Assembly (NCBI GenBank): GCA_037903355.1
Contig: JBAJFE010000038.1
Location: 2,542,001 to 2,606,000 of the forward strand
DNA length: 64,000 nt
Source of the DNA: Trichuris trichiura
Taxonomy: Eukaryota; Nematoda; Enoplea; Trichinellida; Trichuridae
Direction of reading: 5' to 3'
Shown: positions 53,801 to 63,536 of the stretch, piece by piece
Position numbering within the stretch: position 1 is the stretch's first letter
Layout of the letters: each line of letters opens with the position of its first letter
Position numbers and translations under genes: made by a program
Notes under the pieces: model-generated
What the model was told of the DNA's origin: nothing
Databases searched by the model: none
The model's input: only the letters and a program-made list of their open reading frames with translations

Positions 53801-55555
53801 TTCTTTCTCTTGTTCCATGTGTTCTTGTATCATGTCCAATTATGGAGCAGCAGTCGTAGCGTGTCACTATATTTGTCCAAATTTCGCTAACATCTGCTCC
53901 TTGGTCACGGTTATATGTGAGATTGTGTCGTATGTAGAGGGCTTCTTTGATTCTTCTTAATCTTAGGTTCTTTTCATAGCATAAGACTTTCGGATTGAGC
54001 GTCTGGTTACATTCTGTGGCATGTTCTGCCACAGCAGAGGCTTGTTTGGCTTTTTGCATGGTGATTATCGGGTTTGAAATTGGTCTTCCTCTTTGTGTAG
54101 TTCCATTGCCATTGCTATTGAGTATGGCCTTCGCATTGTTGTAACTTGCAAGCTTTTTTAAGTGTTCATTAAATCTATGTTCTAAAGTGTTCCCTGTTTC
54201 GCCAATATAAATTCCTGAGCAAGAGCATTCTACTGCGTATACCAATCCTGTCTTCTTGTTTGTTGGGATTTTTGTTTTGTCCGAGCGAAGAATTGATCTC
54301 AGGTTAGGGGAGCTCTTGAAGAAGACTCTGAAACCTAACGTTCTTCCTAGCCGAGTAATTTTTTCTCCTAAGCTGGCCACATAGGGAATAACTAAGCAAG
54401 GCTGGTGTGAAGTGGTCTCTGCACCGGGTTCACGTTTGCGAAGCTTGTAGTTGAATACTTGGCTAATAAAGGACTTGGGATATCCGTTCTTGTAGAAAGT
54501 GTTTCGAATGTGGTTGAGCTCTAGTTGAAGATATTCAGGACTGCATAATTTGATTGCTCGGTCAATCATTCCGGAGAGGATACCTCGCATTACTGATCTG
54601 GGGTGATGTGATGAAAAGTTGAGGTACTGATCCGTGTGCGTGGGTTTTCTATATACTCTGGCTTTTAGCCCATCGTTTGTGCGAATAATTAAAGCGTCTA
54701 GAAAGGGTAGGGTGTTGTTGTCTTCTTTTTCCATTGTGAAAACAATTTGGTTCGGGCGGATGTTGTTGAGAAATTGTAAAAATTGCTCTTCCTTTCCCGC
54801 TTTGATAATTACGAATATGTCGTCTACGTATCTTTTGAAAAGGCGTGGAGCAATGTGTCTGTCTACCGTTGCAAACATCTGTCTTTCAAAGCTTTCCATA
54901 AATATTTCTGCTAATACTGGGGATAAGGGGCTGCCCATGGGTACTCCGCTAGATTGTTTGTAGTACTTGTTATCAAAAGTGAAATGATTGCTTTCTTCCA
55001 TGCAAAAGGAAACCAATTTGACAATGTGAAAGGGATTTAGTTTAGTTCTGGTGGGTAAACTTGTGTCAGCATTGAGGAGATTGTGTAGGATCTCAAGTGT
55101 ATCTGATATGGGGATGCTCGGGAATAGTTCTTTTACGTCATAACTAACCAGAATCTCATCTGGTTCTAGGTAGTGACTCCGGATTTCGTTGACAAAAGTT
55201 TTGCTATTTTTGATAAAGGACGGCTCTTTGCCAGTAAGCGGTTTGATGATCGTTCCCAAGTATCGACTGAGTTCACTTGTGATACTATTAATGGTGGAGA
55301 CTTTTGGTCTCATTGGAATCCCTGGTTTGTGTACTTTTGGGAGACCATAGAGCTCAGGGGTTCTGAAGTTTGATGCAAACTTAAGATGTGTTATCATTTT
55401 GCTGATTTCAGGTTCGTTGGTCTCTGCGGCATATGTGATGAGGAGAGATCGAAGATTTTTCCGGGAAGCTTCTGTAGGGTCAGTGGGTAAAGGGGCATAA
55501 TTGTTGGTGTTTAAGATAGCTGTCATTTTCTCCATGTAGGTGTTTCTGTCTAGTA
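53781..55555 (-). pseudogene. PLE F protein, RT and GIY-YIG part
   Basis: Open for about 590 residues. RT blocks are ELYGLPKVHKPGIPMRPKVS, LVSYDVKELFPSIP (motif A aspartate), SSGVPMGSPLSPVLAEIFME, FKRYVDDIFVI (YVDD) and VFTMEKEDNNTLPFLDALI, followed by the thumb with FSSHHPRSVMRGILSG. The C-terminal GIY-YIG endonuclease has GLVYAVECSCSGIYIGETGNT, a GRPISNP turn, SAVAEHATECN and LRRIKEALYIRHN. These are all in good order, and the stop is at 53781. The N-terminal part is on the far side of hAT D (59177-59718). The protein copies its RNA at the nicked target in known PLEs. Apart from the insertion I see no lesion, so the disruption may be recent. Confidence 0.9.
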
Positions 55556-56083
55556 CATAGGTTCTCAAACTTTTTGCTTCATCGCCCCCCTGTGAACGTT
55601 CCTGAGCGCTACCGCCCCCCAATTCTGATTGGTCAATTTTACGCCCACTGATTGGCTAGAAGGTTGTACATGGCATAACCGGGAGGTCAGTAGGTTCTGA
55701 AGCGTTACCCTCCGTCGGCCCTGGTGGGAAAATTTTTGCAAAACCACTACTCGTGAGAACATTCCGCACAAAAGACTTCAGCGCCTCGTCACGTGAAAGA
55801 CGTACTGTGGCACTCCCGTTTTTCCACCAACGATTCTACGATGTGAAAATTTCTGCTTGCCTTTCACTCTTCTCCTCACATTTTTCAAAACATGGATTTA
55901 AATATGAACGAACCATTCATTAGTCTTTCCCGAAAATACAATCAGTGTGCGTGTGTTTGTTTTCTTATGTACGCCAAACAGAATTGTAGTGACAAGGAAC
56001 CAGGTTGAAGTGAAAACGCTTAAACGAGAAGAAACAAAAGAAACTGCAATGCAAAATTGCGACTCCATATGAACGGACACTAC

Positions 56084-57918
56084 TCAATGTGAAGTGTGTG
56101 CTTGATGCAGTACGAGCAAGTTGTCTATGTTTGGCTGCATCTTTGTCACCATCAATCTTAGGTCGCCTCGATTCACTATATCCAGCCGACTTCTCTTGCT
56201 ACTTAGCAGCTCCGTAACTGCGCTGAATCCGCATTCTGTTAGATAAGACGATGGAAACGCAATAAGGAAGTTTTCCACAGCAGCCCATAACAGCGGATAC
56301 AGTTGCCTTATTTCGCGCTGTAGCCAAAACTGCTGATATTCCATTTTCCATTTCACTTTCAGCTCTTCATTACTTTGCAGTTCGATCAGTTCTTCCTGCA
56401 ATTCCATCTCCGCTTCACCGACGTTGGACATAGGGTCTATTGCCCACTGTGGAATTTTCAAGTTAAGAATATCACTGAACCGTTCCGTGAAGTCAACGTG
56501 CAGCATTTCCAAGTGTTGACAGTACACTTCAACTTCTTGTTCAGCGATGTCCTCTTCCTCCTTCAGTGCAGCTAGAAGGGGAAACTGATAGAACTCACCG
56601 GCCCGCAAGTTTCGCTTGAACATTGGCAATTTGGCGACGAAAGCAGATATAACTCCTTTTGTTTTAATCAAGTTTAGGTCACTGCCTTGGAGCTGCAAGT
56701 TCATTGCATTGAATTTGTAGTATAAGTCCGCCAGATACGCAATGTCCTTCTTGTTTTTCTTTAAATTTTCTCGTAGAGAAGGGTTCACACACCACAAAAA
56801 TTCTAGAACTGTGTCAAAGAGGCTGTAAAAACGAGTGAAACAAGCACCCTTTGACAACCAGCGAACTTCAGTGTGAAGTAGCAGGCGATTGAAATCTTCA
56901 TCATTCTGTTCACACAGCTGTCTGAATAATCTGTCATTCAGCGATTTACTTTTTATGGTATTAACTGATGTAATAACAAGTTGGAGTGAGAAGCTTAATC
57001 GTTCGCTCAGGCATCTTGCAGCTAAATGCTGTCGGTGAATGACGCAATGAACCGTTAAAACGCCAGGAACGAGCTGCTTCAAATGTGCGAGAAAGCCGCG
57101 GTAGAAGCTCACCATCGACGGTGCTCCATCGGTTGCCACAGCAACTATGTTCGCCATAGGGATGTTTTTATCCTTGAAAAATTTTTCTACAGCAAGGAAT
57201 ATGGTCTCTCTTTTGGTATCTGTCTCCAGCTGTGTGGCAAACAGCAGTTCCTGTACCAGGGCTTCATCCATTATGAATCTGACATAACCTAATAATAATG
57301 CTTCATTGTTAGGTAAGATCGACTCATCAAGCTGCAAAGAAAAATGCGTTGCTCTCAAGAAGTCGCATAGAGTGCGTTCTACGTCGTTGCTCATTTCGTC
57401 TATCCTTCCTTTCACCGTGTCATTACTCAGAGGTATCCTTCCGATTATTTTAGTTGGTGACATGTCTGGATAACTTCGCTAATCACGGGAAGCAACAGTG
57501 TTTCCCCAATGTTATGTGGCTTTCCACATTTTGCAATAAGTAATGAAATCTTATAAGACGCACGCAGGCCATCTTTATCCTTTTCTGGTGCCGGTGGCAA
57601 CATACGTGGCAATGTTTTCCTCGTAAGAAATTTCTGGTGAAGCGACTGAAAGTAGCTGATGGTCTTGTCACGCATGTCTGGATGTACTCTATTAATGTGG
57701 TCTTGTAGCCTCGATGGCTTGATAGATTCGTTCGAAAACACTCTTTCACAAATCAAACACAGAGGTAGCCATTTATTCGCGGGTGATTGGATAAAGCCAT
57801 ACTTCAAATAGTCTGAGTTGTACTGCCTGCGTTTCTTTCTGACTTCCGTCATTGGAAGAAGGCTACGAAATGATAGTTCTTGTCGTAGCTGTATTAGCGG
57901 GCTGAGAAGTTGCGGCAA
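56084..57918 (-). pseudogene. hAT-Buster transposase of element D, one 10-bp deletion
   Basis: Nearly complete transposase of about 613 residues in two overlapping frames. The first (57918-57445) has the BED finger with C54, C57, H74 and H79 (CLIC ... HINRVH). The second (57463-56084) has LQLDESILPNNEAL (Asp46), VAVATDGAPSM (Asp112), HCVIHRQHL (C140, H143), RWLSKGACFTRFYSLFD and the hAT dimerisation block ECGFSAVTELLSSKRSRLDIVNRGDLRLMVTKMQPNIDNL. The frames are separated by loss of ten bases between 57463 and 57462, seen by comparison with copy C at 61033-61042. All catalytic residues I can identify are present. Function: cut-and-paste transposition in the nucleus. It is the youngest-looking gene in the window. 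Confidence 0.9.
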
Positions 57919-57956
57919 CGATACCGTTTATTTGCAGTAAACGGCAAGAACAAGAA

Positions 57957-57990
57957 AAAAAAAAAAAATATATATATATATATATATACG
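57957..57990. repeat. Poly-A and (TA)n
   Basis: About 12 A followed by about 12 TA units in the 5' untranslated part of hAT D. Confidence 0.9.
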
Positions 57991-58002
57991 AGTGCGTGTT
58001 GT

Positions 58003-58539
58003 TGTGATGAACGGCGCGACGGAAACTACGGAAACTGCTCCCTGCAGGACAAACCTTGAAAGTGTGTTGAGAAATGCAAACTGACGCGTCAATATGAGCA
58101 TATCGACTACGCGTGTTAGGATCATTCACGTTTGGCGAATTGCCAACTGTGTGACACGCCGGTCGCTGCCTGTTTGCCGCTTTTTCTCTCCTCGCTAGTT
58201 CTGCGCTTTCGCTTTCACCGTGCTTGTTAGTTAGGCGTGTGCTGACAGTAAAGTAGACTTCCTAACCGAACTCCGAGTGCTGCGCATATAAATTTACAAC
58301 AAAGTGACACGCGCAGGGCGGTCACCGGAAATAGCTGTCAGGACGCGCAGGGTGGTCACCAGAAATAGCCGTCAGATGTCACCTGAACTACGAAGTGACG
58401 CTCAGCCCCCGCCAGGATACGGAGCACATAAGGAACATCCACGGAGGGCTAACGGGGGTGAAGATATTCGTGCTGTGTCCGTAGAATAAAGTGTCTGACA
58501 ACCCTCTCCTGCGTGCGTTTGTGAACTGCGTTTACTACA
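58003..58539 (+). mobile_element. Solo LTR with 5-bp TSD
   Basis: 537 bp from TGTGATGAACGG to TTTACTACA, flanked by perfect GTTGT (57998-58002 and 58540-58544). It lies within hAT D, whose sequence continues on both sides as in copy E (9830 onward). AATAAA is present near 58487. The 3' half is shared with the shorter solo LTR at 26567-26883. It contains two CAGGGYGGTCACC repeats (about 58313 and 58348). Confidence 0.88.
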
Positions 58540-59176
58540 GTTGTACAAAAGTAAGATACCGTCAAGTGTAGGCAGAACACGGCGAACGGAACAGAAACGA
58601 AAATCCTCCGATGACGAAACAGGAACACGAAAGAACCTAAGTGGGAAGACTTACAGAAAAACTCTGCGCCCAGAAAGTGTCAGCTTAAATACAGGGGTGA
58701 ACAAGAAAGGTGACCACCAGGGTGGGAAAGGAATTTAGCTGATAGGTTGCCGCACTTGGTCTTTTCTAACTCGTCTCCGCGGGAATTGGAGGAGGCACTT
58801 TCAAAGGAGGTCAAGTTGAGATTAAGAGCACAATGGAACAGTGAACGTGAAGGAATAAAACAGTTGTGCAGGCATTGCTGGCAAGCGGAACAATGGACGT
58901 ACACATTATGTGTAAGCTTAGCTAAGGCAGAATAGGATGAACTGTAAGCAATCCCCACTTGACCTTCCTTGAAGTTGGTGCCTCCACTTTTGGCGAGGAC
59001 GAGTTAAGAAAGGCCCTTCTTACGTCAGTGTTTCTGACAGCCCTTTTGCGCTAGAGATAATTCTGCCACAATTCCTCTTATGTGATTTCCAACGCCCACG
59101 CATGGGTTTCCCATCGCCCCCCTGTGCCCTCTCATCGCCCCCAAGGGGGCGATATCGCCCACTTTGAGAACCTAGG

Positions 59177-59718
59177 GTCTAGTAGAACCATTTTATTCCC
59201 TTTATCGGCTTTTGTGATAATTCTGTTCGGTTGATTTCGAAGCTGGTGTACGCAGTTCATCTCATGTCGATTTAAGTCAGGAGGGGCGTTGAAGCGGTGA
59301 TTTAAGATTAATGTAGACAAGGCGCTTTTAATCTGTCTGGCTCTTTGTGGGTCTGTCGAAGATAAGCTGTCTTCAATTGAGGTAATGATATCGAGAATGG
59401 GTGGTCGTTTAGGGGTGGGAACGAAGTTCAGTCCCTTTTTTAGTATGGCCTTCTCACTTTCGCTAAGAGGGGAGAAGCTGAGGTTTACTATTGTTGTATT
59501 TAGTTCCGACTCAGAGGTCCTTTGTAAGCTATTGCTGTAGACATTTAGAGAAGTCACCGGGAAACTCGCCTGAAGTCTATCGAATTTTCTTTTCAATACC
59601 TGCTTTTGTGTCGCGCAAACTGTTCCTGCGGCCACATCCACATGTCTGACCAAGGCTTCATAAATTGCTCTCTGTAGTTGGTTTCTGAGGTAACTGAGTG
59701 TGTTGTTGTAGTTTGCTT
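59177..59718 (-). pseudogene. PLE F protein, N-terminal part
   Basis: The minus frame from just after a TAA at 59719-59721 reads through LRNQLQRAIYEALVRHVDVA, LSPLSESEKAILKKGLNFVPTPKRPP and RIITKADKGNKMVLLD before hitting the end of hAT D. The conserved NLS-like and ADKGN phrases are typical of the region before the RT in PLE proteins. The codons for LLD are in the 8-bp target duplication, and the frame resumes at 55555 without a shift. Together with the part at 53781-55555 it makes about 770 residues, a usual PLE size. The start codon is not certain. Confidence 0.85.
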
Positions 59719-59977
59719 AAGAAGAAATAATCCCCGCACATGAAAAAATGCCGAAAAAACGGACCAATTACATATCATACAAAAAGAAAACCACCAACAA
59801 ACAGCTTTAAAACACCCACCTTAAACCGTGAAAACGATAGAAGACTAAAGTCACACGCACAAGTTACATCCGTAATTCACAACCGCTGAAGACGGGTCCC
59901 GGTCGACCCGAAAGCTCCGGAGTTATTTAGAACATTAAACGGGAATACATCCGTAATAAAACTTTTACATTATGAAA
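59695..59977 (+). repeat. PLE F terminal segment (5' of the ORF)
   Basis: Inverse of 53515-53800. Hammerhead-like core at 59883-59924 on the plus strand, antisense to the PLE frame. Confidence 0.8.
59883..59924 (+). ncRNA. Hammerhead-like motif, PLE F right terminus
   Basis: CTGAAGA, GGGT/ACCC hairpin with loop, GAAA, GCTCCGGAG, TTA. Both core boxes are intact. Confidence 0.6.
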
Positions 59978-60654
59978 AGAATTATCTCTAGCGCAAAAGG
60001 GCTGTCAGAAACACTGACGTAAGAAGGGCCTTTCTTAACTCGTCCTCGCCAAAAGTGGAGGCGCCAACTTCAAGGAAGGTCAAGTGGGGATTGCTTACAG
60101 TTCATCCTATTCTGCCTTAGCTAAGCTTACACATAATGTGTACGTCCATTGTTCCGCTTGCCAGCAATGCCTGCACAACTGTTTTATTCCTTCACGTCCA
60201 CTGTTCCTTTGTTCCATTGCGCTCTTAATCCTCACTTGACTTCCTCTGATAGTGCCTCCTCCAATTCTGGCGGAGACGAGTTTAAAAAATCCGGTGCGGC
60301 AACCTGTCAGCTAAATTCCTTACGCACCCTGGTGGTCACCTTAGTCGTTCATCCTTGTGTTTAAGCTAATACTTTCTGGGCGCAGAGTCTTTCATTGAGT
60401 CTTCCCACTTGGGTTCTTCCGTGTTCCTGTTTCGTCATCGGAGGATTTTTGTTTCTGTTCCGTGTGCCGTGTTCCGCCAACATTTTACGGCATTTACCTT
60501 TGTACAAGACATACTCGTGGATATACATACATATTTGTTTCTTGTTCTTGCCGTTTACTGCAAATAAACGGAACCGTTGCCGCAACTTCTCAGCCCTCTA
60601 ATACAGCAACGACAAGAACCATCATTTCGTGGCCTTCTTTCAATGACGGAAGTA

Positions 60655-62420
60655 TGAAAGAAACGCAGGCAGTACAGCTCAGACTATTTGAAGTATGGTT
60701 TTACACAATCACCTGCGAATAAATGGCTATCTCTGTGTTTGATTTGTGGTAGTGGTTTCGAACGAATCTGTGAAGCCATCGAGGCTACACGACCACATTA
60801 ATAGAGTACATCCAGACATGCGTGACAAGAACATCAGCTACTTTCAGTCGCTTCGCCAGAAATTTTGTACAAGGAACATATTGCCACGTATGTTGCCACC
60901 GGCACCAGAAAAAGATAAAGATGGCCTGCGTGCGTCTTATACCATTTCATTACTGATTGCAAAATTTGGAAAGCCACATAACATTGGGGAAACACTGTTG
61001 CTTCCCGTGATTAGCGAAGTTATCCAGACTGTACTGCACATGTCACCAACTAAAATAATCGGAAGGATACCTCTGAGTAATGACACGGTGCAAGGAAGGA
61101 TTGACGAAATGAGCAACGACGTAGAACGCACTCTATGCGACTTCTTGAGAGCAACGCATTTTTCTTTGCAGCTTGATTAATCGATCTTACCTAACAATGA
61201 AGCATTATTAATAGGTTATGTCAGATTCGTAATGGATGAAGCCCTGGTACAGGAACTGCTGTTTGCCACACAGTTGCAGACAGATACCAAAGAAGAAGCC
61301 CTATTTCCTTGCTGTAGAAAAATGTTTCAAGGATAAAAACATGCCTATGGCGAACATAGTTGCTGTGGCAACCGATGGAGCACCGTCGATGGTGGGCTGC
61401 TACCGCGGCTTTCTCGCACATTTGAAGCAGCTCGTTCCTGGCCTTTTGGCGGTTCATTGCGTCATTCACCGACAGCATTTAGCCACAAGACGCCTGAGCG
61501 AACGATTAAACTTCTCACTCCAACTTGTTATTACAGCAGTTAATACCATAAAAAGTAAATCGCTGAATGAGGATTATTCAGACAGCTGTGTGAACAGAAT
61601 GATGAAGACTTCAATCGCCTGTTACTTCACACTGAAGTTCGCTGGTTGTCAAAGGGTGCTTGTTTAACTCGCTTTTACAGCCTCTTTGACACAGTTCTAG
61701 AACTTTTGTGGTGTGTGAACCCTTCTCTACGAGAAAATTTAAAGAAAAACAAGAAGGACATCGCGTATCTGGCAGACATATACTACAAATTCAATGCAAT
61801 GAACTTGCAGCTCCAAGGCAGTGACCTAAACTTGATTAAAACAAAAGGAGTTATATCTGCTTTCGTCGCCAAATTGCCAATGTTCAAGCGAAACTTGCGG
61901 GCCGGTGAGTTCTATCAGTTTCCCCTTCTAGCTGCACTGAAGGAGGAAGAGGACATCGCTGAACAAGAAGTTGAAGTGTACTGTCAACACTTGGAAATGC
62001 TGCACGTTGACTTCACGGAACGGTTCAGTGATATTCTTAACTTGAAAATTCCACAGTGGGCAATAGACCCTATGTCCAACGTCGGTGAAGCGGAGATGGA
62101 ATTGCAGGAAGAACTGATCGAACTGCAAAGTAATGAAGAGCTGAAAGTGAAATGGAAAATGGAATATCAGCAGTTTTGGCTACAGCGCGAAATAAGGCAA
62201 CTGTATCCGCTGTTATGGGCTGCTGTGGAAAACTTCCCTATTGCGTTTCCATCGTCTTATCTAACAGAATGCGGATTCAGCGCAGTTACGGAGCTGCTAA
62301 GTAGCAAGAGAAGTCGGCTGGATATAGTGAATCGAGGCGACCTAAGATTGATGGTGACAAAGATGCAGGCAAACGTAGACAACTTGCTCGTACTGCATCA
62401 AACACACACTTCACATAGAG
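60655..62420 (+). pseudogene. hAT-Buster transposase pseudogene (copy C)
   Basis: Very similar to the transposase of element D. Order: BED part (SNESVKPSRLHDHINRVHPDMRD, with a shift after CLIC near 60745), LSNDTVQGRIDEMSNDVERTLC, FSLQLD followed by TAA at 61179-61181 where D has a Glu codon, then a shift near 61295, VAVATDGAPSM, HCVIHRQHLATRRLSERL, another shift near 61570, and a long open stretch (61646-62420) through the dimerisation block to TKMQANVDNLLVLHQTHTSH. It keeps the ten bases that D has lost. Inactive because of one stop and at least three shifts. Confidence 0.88.
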
Positions 62421-62463
62421 TAGTGTCCGTTCATATGGAGTCGCAATTTTGCATTGCAGTTTC

Positions 62464-63536
62464 GGGTCTTGTATGTTTCGCGGGCACCGGAAGTAGAGGC
62501 GGCAACTTCAAAGGCGGTCACGTGATCATTACTACGTCACCTGAACAATGGGTGACCTAAGCTATTGTTCACTGTGTACACACGCGAGCGATGCGTATCA
62601 GCGAAGGAACGCTGCACATCTGGAAACAGACGCTGCACATCTGGAAACAGTTGGCCGTTCTGGTAATTGTTTCCAAGTGCGTCCTATAACCCTGCCGGCC
62701 ATCCTGTCCTGCCTAAGCCTAAGCATAAGCCTAAGCCTAAACCTAAGCCTAAGCCTAAGCCTAAGCCTAAGCATAAGCCTAAGCCTAAGCATAAGCCTAA
62801 GCCTAAGCCTAAGCCTAAACCTAAGCCTAAGCCTAAGCCTAAGCCTAAACCTAAACCTAAGCCTAAGCCTAAGCCTAAGCCTAAACCTAAACCTAAGCCT
62901 AAGCCTAAGCCTAAGCCTAAGCCTAAACCTTAACATGACGCGTGTTCGTTGCTGCTGTTGGGTTTTGCAGTTTTGACCGTGGCGCAAACGACAAGAAGCA
63001 TAGCGCAAAGTAACGTTATTTAGCGATCACTGAACAAGCGAGCAATGAGTAACGCAAAAAGGGAAAAAGCATACGTACTGCTAACGCAGGCGCTCAGCCT
63101 GACGAAGGCGACGCGTCGATTTCGCTGGAGGCGCATCCGACGGGTTCACTCGGGTGTACCTAATCAGGCAGAAGGCGTCAATGCCTCCTTACGGTGCCTC
63201 CACTTGTCGATGGCAAGTTGTCACTAGATCCCGGGACAGACATAAAGCAGAATGAGATTTACCCTGTCTACCAAGGCACGCCTCAGCTCGGAAAGTTGAC
63301 CTGCGATGTTTTTCAGGAATTCCTAGACGACGTCTCAGCTTGAACACCTGCAGGCCCCATTGTGTTTCCCGTAACTTGAATGCATGCACATCTGCTAAAT
63401 TCCATCCTTTCACTAAACCTGACGATAACGTCCGTCCTGTTGCGCCGATAACAACCATTTATTACGCCGTAGATTCGCAGATAACGCTTTGAAGAAGCCG
63501 CCTCTACTTCCGGTGCCCGCGAAACATACTAGACCC
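62464..63536. mobile_element. Merlin-type non-autonomous element, 1.07 kb
   Basis: Inverted repeats of 40 bases with a single mismatch (GGGTCTTGTATGTTTCGC against GGGTCTAGTATGTTTCGC) continue into ACCGGAAGTAGAGGCGGC. The 8-bp TSD GCAGTTTC is perfect (62456-62463 and 63537-63544). It lies in the 3' region of hAT C. No transposase is present. It includes a telomere-like hexamer array at 62711-62932. Confidence 0.9.
62711..62932 (+). repeat. (GCCTAA)n telomere-like hexamer array
   Basis: About 37 units of GCCTAA with ACCTAA and GCATAA variants; the other strand reads TTAGGC. The units are in perfect register. Ser/Leu and Lys/Pro repeat frames across it are artefacts. Confidence 0.95.

Larger units (their letters stand above)
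55556..59176 (-). mobile_element. hAT-Buster element D, 3.6 kb
   Basis: Ends CATAGGTTCTCAAAC (55556) and, inward from 59176, CCTAGGTTCTCAAAG. Flanked by the perfect TSD GTCTAGTA (55548-55555 and 59177-59184) in the PLE F frame. It contains a solo LTR at 58003-58539. A palindromic ATCGCCCCCTTGGGGGCGAT hairpin lies 20 bases inside the right end. Confidence 0.92.
53515..59977 (-). mobile_element. Penelope-like element F, split by hAT D
   Basis: Flanked by a perfect 13-bp TSD AGAATTATCTCTA (53502-53514 and 59978-59990) inside hAT copy C; the undisturbed target can be read in hAT D at about 59050-59065. Inverted terminal segments of about 270 bp lie at 53515-53800 and 59695-59977. The single coding frame is on the minus strand. 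Removing hAT D (55556-59176) leaves about 2.84 kb of PLE. Confidence 0.9.

Noticed and set aside
62548..62976. Open frames of Ser-Leu, Lys-Pro or Arg-Leu repeats across the hexamer array on both strands
   Set aside because: They are translations of the (GCCTAA)n repeat, open in several frames at once, and lie within a non-coding transposon.
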